Assembly (NCBI RefSeq): GCF_022808865.1
Contig: NZ_JAKZLB010000004.1
Coordinates: 434,001 to 498,000, forward strand
Direction: 5' to 3'
Length of the DNA stretch: 64,000 nt
DNA from: Geothrix oryzisoli
GTDB taxonomy: Bacteria > Acidobacteriota > Holophagae > Holophagales > Holophagaceae
In this document: one piece after another, positions 1-10,719 of the stretch
Layout: every line of letters begins with the position of its first letter
Numbering within the stretch: position 1 is the stretch's first letter
Translations under genes and position numbers: made by a program
The notes under the pieces: model-generated
Told to the model about the DNA's origin: nothing
Database searches by the model: none
The model's input: the letters and a program-made list of their open reading frames with translations, nothing else

Positions 1-471
1 AAGATCAAGCACCCCGGCGAGATCGTGAAGAAGGGCGACAGCGTCACCGCCAAGGTCCTCAACCTGGACCCCCTGGCCCAGCGCATGAGCCTCGGCGTGA
101 AGCAGATGGAGCCCAACGTCTGGGAGATCTTCTTCGAGAACCACAATGTGGGCGCCGTGCTCACCGGCAAGATCGCCCGCCTGACCGACTTCGGCGCCTT
201 CGTCGACCTCGGCGACGGCATCGAGGGTCTGGTGCACGTCTCCGAGCTGAGCCGCAAGCGGGTGGAGGACATCCAGAAGGAGTTCGCCGCCGGCCAGGAG
301 CTCACCATGAAGATCGTGAAGCTCGATCCCACCGAGCGCCGCATCGGCCTCTCCGTCAAGCAGCTGGAGCAGGACATGGAGCGCGGCGACATGGAAGCCG
401 CCAAGGCCCGCCAGCCCGAGTTCAAAAAGGCGACGCTGGCCGACGCCTTCAACAAGGCCGAGCGCGAGTAG
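1..471 (+). CDS. rpsA: 30S ribosomal protein S1, C-terminal part (truncated by window edge)
   Basis: The reading frame is open from base 1, so the gene begins before the window; 156 residues are visible. It shows the end of one S1 (OB-fold) RNA-binding repeat and then one complete repeat, recognisable from the phrases GKIARLTDFGAFVDLG, GLVHVSELS and IGLSVKQLE. The repeat order and the acidic/basic tail ending in NKAERE fit the last repeats of bacterial S1, which binds mRNA on the small ribosomal subunit. A single or double S1-domain protein of other function cannot be excluded because the N-terminus is missing, but the LGVKQ/LSVKQ repeat endings are typical of S1. A hairpin follows 18 bases after the stop. 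Confidence 0.85.
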   Translation, partial: KIKHPGEIVKKGDSVTAKVLNLDPLAQRMSLGVKQMEPNVWEIFFENHNVGAVLTGKIARLTDFGAFVDLGDGIEGLVHVSELSRKRVEDIQKEFAAGQELTMKIVKLDPTERRIGLSVKQLEQDMERGDMEAAKARQPEFKKATLADAFNKAERE

Positions 472-488
472 CGTTCCTTCCACTCACT

Positions 489-520
489 ACGACGAGGCCC
501 CCGCAAGGGGGCTTTGTCGT
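489..520. terminator. hairpin after the S1 gene
   Basis: A 14-bp stem (two G-T pairs, the rest Watson-Crick) closes on a GCAA tetraloop; the core is GCCCCC-GCAA-GGGGGC. No T run follows, so it is a structural terminator or RNA 3' end stabiliser, not a textbook intrinsic terminator. It separates the S1 gene from sbcD. Confidence 0.6.
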
Positions 521-562
521 GGGGGGTGCGATACTCGGAACCACGCCTTCCTCCGGACCTCC

Positions 563-1684
563 ATGCGCTTCCTTCACACCTCCGACTGGCACCTCGGCAA
601 GACCCTCTGCAACGCGAACCTCCTGGAGGACCAGGCCCACGCCCTGGACCAGGTGGCGGCCATGGTGCGGGAGACCCGCGCCGAGGCCCTGGTGGTGGCC
701 GGGGATCTCTACGACCGCGCCGTGCCCCCCAAGGAGGCCGTGGCCCTGCTGGACGACGCCCTCGACCGCCTCGTGCGGGGTCTCGGCGTGCCCGTGCTGA
801 TCATCGCGGGGAACCACGACAGCCCCGAGCGTCTGGGCTTCGCCTCCGGCTTCCTCAGCGCCCAGGGCCTCCATGTGGCGGGCACCCTGGAGGCAGCGGC
901 GCCCGTCCTCATCGGCTCCGCCGCCTTCCACCTCCTGCCCTACGCGGACCCGGCCACGGCCCGCCATGCCCTCCAGGACGAGGGCATCCGCACCCACCAC
1001 GATGCCCTGGCGGCCCAGCTGGCCCGGGCCCGCGCCGCCCACCCGGACGGCCGCCGCTTCGTCGCCGTGGCCCACGCCTTCGTGGCCGGGGGCGAGGCCT
1101 CCGATTCAGAGCTGGGCCTGGCCGTGGGCGGTACGGGCGAGGTGGATGCGGCCCTCTTCCGGGACTGCGACTACGCCGCCCTCGGCCACCTCCACCGGCC
1201 CCAGGTGGCCGGCTCCCCCCACGTGCGCTACGCCGGGAGCCTGCTCAAGTACAGCGCCTCCGAGGCGGCTCACACCAAGGCCCTGACCCTGGTGGAGCTG
1301 CCGGAGCGCGGCCCCGCCCACACGGAAGCCCTGCCCCTCACGCCCCGCCGCGACCTGCGGCGCCTGCGCGGGCGCTTCGACGACCTGATGCGCGGGCCCC
1401 AGGGGAATCCCGACGACTACCTGTTCCTGGACCTGCTGGACGAGGGCCCGGTGCTGGATGCCATGGCCCGCCTGCGCCAGATCTACCCCAACATCCTCGG
1501 GATCCAGCCCGCTCCGCCCATGGCGGCCCCCCAGGAGGTCGCGCGCGCTGCGGACCGCGACCTGGATCCCGCGGCCCTCTTCGAGGCCTTCTTCCAGGAC
1601 ACTGCGGGCCGCCCCATGGACGACGATGAGCGCGGCCTCTTCCAGGACGCGGCCGGACAGCTGCTCGCCGGGGAGGCCGAATGA
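563..1684 (+). CDS. sbcD: exonuclease subunit SbcD (Mre11-type nuclease)
   Basis: A 373-residue calcineurin-like phosphoesterase, the nuclease half of the SbcCD complex that opens DNA hairpins and protein-blocked ends in the cytoplasm. Metal-binding motifs appear in family order: DWH (Asp8, His10), GDLYD (Asp48), GNHDS (Asn84-His85), a HAF histidine, and GHLH. The C-terminal part is the usual SbcD capping region. The start at 563 places the DWH motif at residues 8-10 as in homologues; the upstream ribosome site is weak. The stop overlaps the sbcC start by four bases (ATGA), so the two subunits are translationally coupled. Length is close to the family norm. Confidence 0.95.
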   Translation: MRFLHTSDWHLGKTLCNANLLEDQAHALDQVAAMVRETRAEALVVAGDLYDRAVPPKEAVALLDDALDRLVRGLGVPVLIIAGNHDSPERLGFASGFLSAQGLHVAGTLEAAAPVLIGSAAFHLLPYADPATARHALQDEGIRTHHDALAAQLARARAAHPDGRRFVAVAHAFVAGGEASDSELGLAVGGTGEVDAALFRDCDYAALGHLHRPQVAGSPHVRYAGSLLKYSASEAAHTKALTLVELPERGPAHTEALPLTPRRDLRRLRGRFDDLMRGPQGNPDDYLFLDLLDEGPVLDAMARLRQIYPNILGIQPAPPMAAPQEVARAADRDLDPAALFEAFFQDTAGRPMDDDERGLFQDAAGQLLAGEAE

Positions 1685-4473
1685 AGCCCCTGCGGCTCAG
1701 CCTGGAGGCCTTCGGTCCCTACGCGGGACGGCAGGAGCTCGACTTCGCGGACCTGGGGAACCAGTCCTTCTTCCTCATCCACGGCCCCACGGGCGCCGGC
1801 AAGACCAGCCTCCTGGACGGCATCAGCTACGCCCTCTACGGGCAGACCAGCGGCGGCCAGCGGGAGACCCGCGACCTGCGCAGCCACTTCGCCACCCCGG
1901 ACACCCCCACCCGCGTGACCTTCGACTTCGCCCTGGGCGGAAAGACCTACCGCGTGGAGCGCACGCCGGAGCAGCAGGTGCCGAAGCAGCGCGGCGGCGG
2001 CACGAAGAAGCAGCTCTACGCCGCCCACCTGTGGGAGCTGCGGGGCGGCGCTGAGGTGCCCCTGGCCACGGAGAAGCCCACGGTGGTGGATGCGGCGGTG
2101 GCGGATCTGCTGGGCTTCAAGGCCAGCCAGTTCCGGCAGGTGGTCCTGCTGCCCCAGGGACGCTTCCAGGAGTTCATGCTGGCGGGCTCCGCCGAGCGCC
2201 AGGCCATCCTCCAGACCCTCTTCCAGACCGGCCGCTACGCCGCCCTCGCCGAGGCCCTGGCGGAACGCGAGAAGTCCTTGCGGGAGGCCCTGCTCACGAC
2301 CCAGGCCGCGGCCCGGGAGCTCCTGGCCCAGGCCGGAGTGGCCACCGCCCAGGACCTGCCGGAACGCCTCCAGGCCGCAGCCCAGCAGGTGGAGGCGCGG
2401 ACCCGGGAGCAGGCCGGGGCCCGTCGCGCCTTCGACCGGGCGGAGGCCGCCCTGCGCGAAGGGAAACGCCTGGGGGAGGCCCAGGCCGCGGTGGCGCGTC
2501 TTGAACAGGAAGAGGCCCGGCTGGCAGCGACCGCCGACGGGTGGGCCCAGGCCTTCGCGAAGGCCGAGGCCGCCCTGGCCGAGGCTCAGCAGGACGAACC
2601 CCGCCGCGACGACCTTCGCCGGACCATCGACCGGTTGAAGGAACTCGAGCCCAAACTGGCGGCTCTGGAACAAGCCCGGAAGGCCGTGGCGGCAGCGGCC
2701 CTGGAGCGGAACCAGCTCGAGGAGCTGGCCGGGCGCCAGACCCGGCACCGCGAGGCCGCCGGCCTGGAGGCCACGCGCCAGAAGGCCCTCCTGCAGGAGC
2801 TGCGGACCGAGGCCTCCCAGCTGCAGGGCCGGGAGGGCCTGCTCCGCCTGGCCCGTCAGAAGCGGACGCAACGCGAGCAGCTCGATCAGGCGAGCCAGCT
2901 GGCCGAGCACGCCACGACCGTCCATGCCTCGGCCCAGACCGGGTTGAACGCCGCCGAACAGTCGGTCCGGGTGGCCCGCACCCAGCTCCGGGACCTCCAG
3001 GAACGGCACCTCGCCGCCCAGGCAGCCCATCTGGCGCAGAACCTGACCCCCGGCGAACCCTGTCCCGTCTGCGGCAGCGAGGCCCATCCCCGGCCCGCGG
3101 CGCCTTCCTCGGACCAGCCGGACGAGCTGGCCCTCCAACGGGCCCAGGCCCGGCAGGACGAAGCCGAGGCGGCCCTGGGCCAGGCCCAGAAGATCGCCGC
3201 CGCGCGCTTCGCCGATCTGGAGACGGCCCGTGCCCGCCGCGAGGATCTCGCCCACCACCTGGGGGAGGATGCGCACGCGGATCCCGCTGCCCTGGCAGCG
3301 GAGGAGGCGCGAACCCTGGAGGCCCTGGAACGCAGCCGCCGGGCCGAGGGCAATCTGATCCAGGCCGAGCGGACCCTGGCCGGGGCAGAAGCGGCCCAGC
3401 AGCAGGCGGAGGCCCAGTTCGCCACCACCGCCCAGCGCCAATCGGAGGTGGCGCTCCTGGAGGCCGGCGCCCAGGCGACGGTGAAGGTCCACGAGGAGGC
3501 TCTGGCGGAGGATCTCCGCGGTCCCGGGGCGCTCGCGGCCCGGCGGCGGCAGGCCGAGGAGGAGCTGGCCCGGTCCGAGGACGGCCTGAAGGCGGCTCGC
3601 GAGGCCCGGAGTGCGGCCCAGACGGCGGCCATCGAGGCCGATGCGGCCCTCAGATCGCACCGGGAGCGCCTGGAGGCTGGCCGGACGGAAGCCCGGAAGA
3701 CCGCGGCCGATTTCCTGGCGGTTCTGGCGGCGACCGGCGTGGACATCCCGGCAGGGGAACCGCCCCTGGCGCACCTGCCTTCCCTCCAGATCGCCCGGGA
3801 CCGCGCCCAGGCCCGCTTCTCCCAGGCCGGCGAGGCCCTGGGCCGCGCCCAATCCGAGCAGGCCACCCTCCAGCGCCTGGAAGCGTCCCTGGCCGAGCTG
3901 GAGGCCCGGCAGGGCGCGGAGACGCGCCGCCACCGCGCGGCCGCCAGCCTGGCCCGGGTGGCGCGGGGCGAGGACGGCACCCGCGTTTCCTTTGAGCGCT
4001 ATGTGCAGGGCGCCCTCCTGGACGAGGTGCTGGTCTCGGCCACGGAGCGGCTCCGGCGCATGAGCAAGCAGCGCTACGCCCTGCGGCGGGCCACGGCCGG
4101 CGGCGACCTGCGCCGGGCCGGCGGGCTCGAGCTGGAGATCACGGACGCGCACACGGGCCATCCCCGGGCGGTGAGTTCGCTCTCGGGCGGCGAAGGGTTC
4201 CAGGCCAGCCTGGCCCTGGCGCTCGGCCTCTCGGACGTGGTGCAGCGCCACGCCGGCGGCATCCGCCTGGACACCGTCTTCATCGACGAGGGCTTCGGCA
4301 GCCTCGACTCCGAGGCCCTGGACCTGGCCCTCCGCACCCTGGAGGAACTGAACCAGGGCGGCCGCCTGGTGGGCCTCATCAGCCACCTGGACGAGGTGAA
4401 GGCCCGCATCCCCGCCCGGCTGGAGGTGACGCCCGGCCCCGGCGGCAGCCACGCCCGGTTCCGGGTCGACTGA
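1681..4473 (+). CDS. sbcC: exonuclease subunit SbcC (Rad50-type SMC ATPase)
   Basis: A 930-residue SMC-like ATPase partnering SbcD. The Walker A GPTGAGKT is at residues 35-42, followed by a long Ala/Gln/Glu-rich coiled coil interrupted by the zinc-hook CPVC at 461-464. The second coil leads to the ABC signature LSGGEGF at about 834-840 and Walker B FIDEGF around 867-872 with Asp869-Glu870. This is the complete Rad50/SbcC architecture with the hook almost central, so both coil arms are of equal length. It is somewhat shorter than E. coli SbcC, mostly in the coil. Nothing appears broken. It is the last gene of the two-gene unit; the next gene starts 50 bases downstream. Confidence 0.95.
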   Translation: MKPLRLSLEAFGPYAGRQELDFADLGNQSFFLIHGPTGAGKTSLLDGISYALYGQTSGGQRETRDLRSHFATPDTPTRVTFDFALGGKTYRVERTPEQQVPKQRGGGTKKQLYAAHLWELRGGAEVPLATEKPTVVDAAVADLLGFKASQFRQVVLLPQGRFQEFMLAGSAERQAILQTLFQTGRYAALAEALAEREKSLREALLTTQAAARELLAQAGVATAQDLPERLQAAAQQVEARTREQAGARRAFDRAEAALREGKRLGEAQAAVARLEQEEARLAATADGWAQAFAKAEAALAEAQQDEPRRDDLRRTIDRLKELEPKLAALEQARKAVAAAALERNQLEELAGRQTRHREAAGLEATRQKALLQELRTEASQLQGREGLLRLARQKRTQREQLDQASQLAEHATTVHASAQTGLNAAEQSVRVARTQLRDLQERHLAAQAAHLAQNLTPGEPCPVCGSEAHPRPAAPSSDQPDELALQRAQARQDEAEAALGQAQKIAAARFADLETARARREDLAHHLGEDAHADPAALAAEEARTLEALERSRRAEGNLIQAERTLAGAEAAQQQAEAQFATTAQRQSEVALLEAGAQATVKVHEEALAEDLRGPGALAARRRQAEEELARSEDGLKAAREARSAAQTAAIEADAALRSHRERLEAGRTEARKTAADFLAVLAATGVDIPAGEPPLAHLPSLQIARDRAQARFSQAGEALGRAQSEQATLQRLEASLAELEARQGAETRRHRAAASLARVARGEDGTRVSFERYVQGALLDEVLVSATERLRRMSKQRYALRRATAGGDLRRAGGLELEITDAHTGHPRAVSSLSGGEGFQASLALALGLSDVVQRHAGGIRLDTVFIDEGFGSLDSEALDLALRTLEELNQGGRLVGLISHLDEVKARIPARLEVTPGPGGSHARFRVD

Positions 4474-4523
4474 CGATTTGCCTCGCATGGCGTGGTATGC
4501 TCCCGGAACCTCCCGGAGTGCCC

Positions 4524-6878
<2,355 letters not shown>

Positions 6879-6966
6879 CCCGAGGTAGCCTCCGATCGCC
6901 TGGAAACGCCCGCCGCAGGCCCATCTCCGGGGCGGCGGGAACTCCGGAGTCTGTCATCCTTGAGGC

Positions 6967-7719
6967 ATGTCCCTCCGCGCCGTGATTCCTGGCTCGACTC
7001 CACAGTCCCCCCGCGAGGAGCTGGCCAACAGCCTGACGCACGGACTGGGCGTGGCCCTGGCCATCGCGGGACTGGTGGTGATGGTGGTTTCCGCGGCGCT
7101 CCACGGCACGGCCCGGGATGTGGTGGGCTGCGCCATCTTCGGCTCCAGCCTGATCCTGCTCTACCTCATGTCCACGCTCTACCACGCCTTCCGCGGGCCC
7201 CGGGTGAAGCTGGTCTTCAAGATCTTCGATCACTCCGCGATCTTCATGCTCATCGCCGGCACCTATACGCCCTTCTGCCTGTCCGCCCTGCGCGGGGCCG
7301 TGGGCTGGACGCTGTTCGGCCTGGTCTGGGGCCTGGCCGTGCTCGGCATCGTCTTCAAGGCTGTGTTCTACGCCAAGCTCGCCAAGCAGGCCTTCCGCCC
7401 CCCCGCCGTAGACCACCTCCACGCCCTGCCCTCGGACACGGACATGGACCCGGCCTTCGCCAAGCGCATGGGCTACCTCTCCACGGGCATCTACCTCCTG
7501 ATGGGCTGGCTCATCGTCTTCGCGGCGAAGCCCCTGGGCCATGCGCTCTCCACCCACGGCCTCTACTGGCTCTTCGCCGGGGGCGGGTTCTACAGTGTCG
7601 GCGCGGCCATCTACAGCCTGAAGAAGCTGCCCTACCACCACGCGCTGTGGCACCTCTTCGTGGTGGCCGCCAGCGCCTGCCACGTGTTCGCCGTGCTCTT
7701 CCACGTGATCCCGGGCTAG
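6967..7719 (+). CDS. haemolysin III / PAQR-family integral membrane protein
   Basis: A 250-residue protein with seven predicted membrane helices. Family hallmarks are STLYHA in the second helix region, DHSAIFMLIAGTYTP in the third, and the C-terminal HALWHLFVVAASACHVFAV. The conserved histidines and the Ser/Asp of these motifs form the metal site known from PAQR proteins. Members act as membrane hydrolases or in membrane homeostasis; the haemolysin name is historical. Its last four bases (CTAG) overlap the stop of the methyltransferase gene on the other strand. Confidence 0.9.
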   Translation: MSLRAVIPGSTPQSPREELANSLTHGLGVALAIAGLVVMVVSAALHGTARDVVGCAIFGSSLILLYLMSTLYHAFRGPRVKLVFKIFDHSAIFMLIAGTYTPFCLSALRGAVGWTLFGLVWGLAVLGIVFKAVFYAKLAKQAFRPPAVDHLHALPSDTDMDPAFAKRMGYLSTGIYLLMGWLIVFAAKPLGHALSTHGLYWLFAGGGFYSVGAAIYSLKKLPYHHALWHLFVVAASACHVFAVLFHVIPG

Positions 7720-8480
7720 GATCGCCGCGCCACCACGACCAGGTCCGGCGAGGTGGGGCTCCAGGGCTCGCCGGTCATGGTGCCGAGCGTCTCCCGCACC
7801 TCGAAGCCCGCGGCTGCGAGCAGTCTCTCGATGTCGGCGCGCCGCCAGCCCCGCAGCTGGACCTCCTCGGCGGAGACCAGCTCCAGGGGCGGCTCGGCCC
7901 CGGGGCACCAGCGCAGGGTGGCGGGCGTGAAGGTCACGCGCCCGTCGGCGTGGGGCGTCATCAGGCGCAGGAAGACGGTCTCCGCACCGTCCTCCCCGGG
8001 CCGCACCATCACGGGGAAGGTGCGCTCCCCGCGGTCCAGGATGCGGTCGTAGTTCAGGAGCTGGAGGAGGAAGATCCCGCCGGGCGACAAGCGCGACGCC
8101 AGCCCCTCGAAGCAGCAGCGCAGGTCCGCCTCCTCCGCCAGGTGAGGCAGGGTGTTGCCCACGCAGAGGGCGCCGCCGAAGCCGGGCTCCACCAGCTCCG
8201 CCAGGTCCGTGAGGCTGCCCTGCAGGTAGCGGCCCTCCGGATCGGCCGCGCGGGCCGCCGCCACCTGGGCGGGGGAGGCGTCCACCCCGGTGGCCTCGAA
8301 GCCGAGGGCGGCGAGGAAGCGGGCATGCTCGCCGGTGCCGCTGCCGAGGTCCAGCACGCGGCGCGAGGGGCCGCCCTCCAGCACCCGCCGGAGCAGCGGC
8401 TCCTCGCGCTTCAGGCGCTCCGGCCAGGCGATGAGGCTCCGGTACGGGAGGCGCCCGTAGCGGTCGCGGCCGGGTTCCAT
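7716..8480 (-). CDS. class I SAM-dependent methyltransferase
   Basis: A 254-residue Rossmann-fold methyltransferase. The SAM-binding motif I VLDLGSGTGEHARFLA lies near residue 47, followed by an acidic end of strand 2 (ATGVDASPAQV) and the GSLTDL motif. The N-terminal RYGRLPYRSLIAWPERLKREEPLL and a C-terminal beta sheet resemble generic methyltransferases of small molecules; no target-recognition domain is visible, so the substrate is unknown. It lies 4 bases downstream of the small membrane-protein gene and probably shares its transcript. It converges with the haemolysin-III gene, the stops overlapping at CTAG. Confidence 0.8.
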   Translation of the reverse strand: MEPGRDRYGRLPYRSLIAWPERLKREEPLLRRVLEGGPSRRVLDLGSGTGEHARFLAALGFEATGVDASPAQVAAARAADPEGRYLQGSLTDLAELVEPGFGGALCVGNTLPHLAEEADLRCCFEGLASRLSPGGIFLLQLLNYDRILDRGERTFPVMVRPGEDGAETVFLRLMTPHADGRVTFTPATLRWCPGAEPPLELVSAEEVQLRGWRRADIERLLAAAGFEVRETLGTMTGEPWSPTSPDLVVVARRS

Positions 8481-8484
8481 GGAC

Positions 8485-9045
8485 CTACCGCGGCCAGAGC
8501 CAGCCGAAGACTCCGGCGCTCAGGAGGCCGTAGATGAGACCGTCGAGCAGGTCCTTGAGCACGCTGCCCCAAGGCTTGCCCATCCAGATGCCCATCTGCA
8601 CGCTGCCGCCGACATAGGTCAGGAAGGACACGGTGCCCACGATCCGGAACACTTTCAGGTAGTGCGCGCCGGCGCCCAGGGTGTGCCCGGCCACGTAGGC
8701 GGCCATGAAGGCCACGACCGCGGCATAGAGGAACCAGAGGCCCAGGGCCTTGCCCATGTTCGGCGCCCCGTTGGGGCCCAGCACCAGGAAGCCCACTGGG
8801 CCCTCCTTGTACTTCTGCTGAACCTCGGGCGTCCCCATGTCCTTCATGTCATTGCAGCGGGGCATCACATACTGGCCGGGCGCGGGGGAGCCCTTGCGGA
8901 TGGCCGCGCGGACCTCGTCCTCGTTGGACAGGGCACCGTAGTCCGAGTTGTGCCACTTCAGGACCATGTGGATGAGGCTGCTGGCCACGAAGACGATCAC
9001 GGCCGACAGGAGGATGGGCAGCCAGAGCTGGGAAAGCGGGACCAT
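8485..9045 (-). CDS. conserved four-helix membrane protein of unknown function
   Basis: A 186-residue protein not assigned to a named family here. It starts with a hydrophobic helix (residues about 7-27), has a soluble loop containing EDEVRAAIRKGSPAPGQYVMP, then three further helices (around 98-120, 128-150 and 165-185). The loop sequence with PGQYVMPRCND is distinctive and recurs, as I recall, in proteins annotated only as hypothetical. A good ribosome site (AAGGAG) precedes the ATG at 9045. It is followed after 4 bases by the methyltransferase gene. No catalytic residues are evident; a role in the envelope is all that can be inferred. Confidence 0.75.
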   Translation of the reverse strand: MVPLSQLWLPILLSAVIVFVASSLIHMVLKWHNSDYGALSNEDEVRAAIRKGSPAPGQYVMPRCNDMKDMGTPEVQQKYKEGPVGFLVLGPNGAPNMGKALGLWFLYAAVVAFMAAYVAGHTLGAGAHYLKVFRIVGTVSFLTYVGGSVQMGIWMGKPWGSVLKDLLDGLIYGLLSAGVFGWLWPR

Positions 9046-9101
9046 GGGGCGGCTCCTTGGGGGTTGGGTGCCAGTAGGGTGGAATGTCGCCCCTCAGGGC
9101 G

Positions 9102-9632
9102 TCAAGGGGAAGACCTGCGGGGCCGCTTCGGCCCGGGTGCGGAGCGCGGCCCCATGGCACGGTCCACCCCGTCGATCCAGCCGGCGCGAGCCTCCGGGAA
9201 GGCGTCGGCGTAGGGCACGTAGGGCTTCAGGTCCAGCACCGGGGTGCCGTCCAGGAGGTCCACGCCCCGCAGGCGCAGGGTACGGCCCTTCACGGCCACC
9301 AGCTCCACGCAGGAGAGGCCGATGGCGTTGGGCCGGTGGGGCGAGCGCGTGGCCAACACGCCGCGCTTGGCCTTGGGCCCCCGGGGCGGCTGCACCAGCG
9401 GCGCCCAGCCCTCGCTGAGGTGGAAGGCGAAGAGGAGCCAGACGCGCTCGAAGCCCTCCAGGTCGCGCAGCACCGTCTCCGGCAGCGAAGGGTCCAGCTC
9501 CAGGGAGGCCTCGGCGGGCGTCCCCGTCTCCGTGCCCTCGACCACCGTGGGCTGGTGCGGGGCGTCGATGCGCTTCGCGTAGGGCGAGCGCACGACGCCG
9601 ATGGGGTGGTAGGTGAAGGCGGGAGCATCCAT
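9102..9632 (-). CDS. trmO: tRNA (N6-threonylcarbamoyladenosine37-N6)-methyltransferase TrmO
   Basis: A 176-residue YaeB/TsaA-family protein that methylates t6A at position 37 of certain tRNAs using SAM. The open frame extends far upstream, but the family N-terminus (FTYHPIGVVRSPYAKR, 'IG.i.SP...') begins just after the ATG at 9632, so that start is chosen. Other diagnostic parts are DLEGFERVWLLFAFH, the SAM-contacting RSPHRPNAIGLS, and the C-terminal DLLDGTPVLDLKPYVPYAD. The small C-terminal domain ends in a basic tail. A short 5-bp hairpin (CGCCC-CTCA-GGGCG, 9088-9101) lies immediately after the stop. The gene is divergent from rsmH across 60 bases, so two RNA methyltransferases may share a promoter region. 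Confidence 0.9.
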   Translation of the reverse strand: MDAPAFTYHPIGVVRSPYAKRIDAPHQPTVVEGTETGTPAEASLELDPSLPETVLRDLEGFERVWLLFAFHLSEGWAPLVQPPRGPKAKRGVLATRSPHRPNAIGLSCVELVAVKGRTLRLRGVDLLDGTPVLDLKPYVPYADAFPEARAGWIDGVDRAMGPRSAPGPKRPRRSSP

Positions 9633-9692
9633 GCAGGAAGGGTAGCGCCCCCGCCGCCCTGAGCTGCAACCCCGGCCGGGTACCATGGCGGA

Positions 9693-10718
9693 ATGACCGA
9701 CCAGCCCTCCCGGCCCCCGCGCCGCCCCCGCTACCAGGGGACCCACCCCCGGCGCTTCGACGAGAAATACAAGGAACTGGCGCCGGAGCGCTACGCGGAG
9801 GAGCAGGCCAAGGTGGCGGCCCGGGGCCACACGCCCGCCGGGACGCACCGCTCGATCATGGTGGACGAGATCCTCGAGGTGCTGGCGCCCCGGCCCGGAG
9901 AAGCGGCCCTGGATGCCACGCTGGGCTACGGCGGCCACGCCCGGGAGCTCCTGACGCGGCTGCGGCCGGGCGGGCGCCTCGTGGGACTGGATGTGGATCC
10001 CCTCGAGCTGCCCCGCACGGAAGCGCGGCTGCGCGCCCTGGGGTTCGACGAGACCGCGCTGATCGTCCGCCGCACCAACTTCGCCGGCCTCGCCAAAGTC
10101 GCCGCAGAGCTGGGCCCCTTCGACCTGGTGCTGGCGGACCTCGGCGTGTCCTCCATGCAGATCGACAACCCGGCCCGGGGCTTCACCTGGAAGGCGGAGG
10201 GCCCCCTGGACCTGCGCCTCAACCCCCAGAAGGGCCGCTCCGCCGCGGACCTGCTGACCGCCCTCGACGCACCCGCCTTGGCGGAACTGCTGGCGGAGAA
10301 CGCCGACGAACCCCAGGCCGACGCCATCGCCCGCGCGGTGGCGGGCCAGGCCCTTCGCACCACGCGGCAGCTGGCGGAGTGCGTGCGCGCGGCCCTGCCG
10401 GACCTGGAGGAGGACGAACTCAAGAAGGCCCTCCAGCGCACCTTCCAGGCCCTGCGCATCGCCGTGAACGACGAGTTCGGCGTGCTGGACCGCTTCCTGG
10501 CCCAGCTGCCCGGCGCCCTGAAGCCCGGCGGCCGCGTGGCGATCCTCACCTTCCACTCCGGCGAGGACCGCCGCGTGAAGAAGGCCTTCCAGCAGGGCCT
10601 CCGCGACGGAACCTACACGGCCATCGCCCCCGAACCCCGCCGTGCCTCGTCGGAGGAGCGCCGCGCCAATCCGCGCTCCACCAGCGCCAAGCTGCGCTGG
10701 GCCGTGCGGGCGTCCTGA
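9693..10718 (+). CDS. rsmH: 16S rRNA (cytosine1402-N4)-methyltransferase RsmH
   Basis: A 341-residue RsmH/MraW enzyme. Diagnostic segments are HRSIMVDEIL, DATLGYGGHA (SAM motif I), LADLGVSSMQID, RGFTWKAEGPLDLRLNP, the large helical insertion, then NDEFGVLDRFL and ILTFHSGEDRRVKK. It has a Lys/Arg/Pro-rich N-terminal extension of about 50 residues not found in E. coli. Unusually, it sits outside the division/cell-wall cluster where mraW normally lies: its neighbours are trmO and a peptidase. A three-codon out-of-frame ATG (9685-9696) overlaps its start codon; this is probably accidental. Confidence 0.95.
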   Translation: MTDQPSRPPRRPRYQGTHPRRFDEKYKELAPERYAEEQAKVAARGHTPAGTHRSIMVDEILEVLAPRPGEAALDATLGYGGHARELLTRLRPGGRLVGLDVDPLELPRTEARLRALGFDETALIVRRTNFAGLAKVAAELGPFDLVLADLGVSSMQIDNPARGFTWKAEGPLDLRLNPQKGRSAADLLTALDAPALAELLAENADEPQADAIARAVAGQALRTTRQLAECVRAALPDLEEDELKKALQRTFQALRIAVNDEFGVLDRFLAQLPGALKPGGRVAILTFHSGEDRRVKKAFQQGLRDGTYTAIAPEPRRASSEERRANPRSTSAKLRWAVRAS

Positions 10719-10719
10719 G

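Noticed and set aside
9685-9696. Three-codon upstream ORF overlapping the rsmH start.
   Set aside because: ATG-GCG-GAA-TGA could be a regulatory uORF but is just as likely chance in this sequence.
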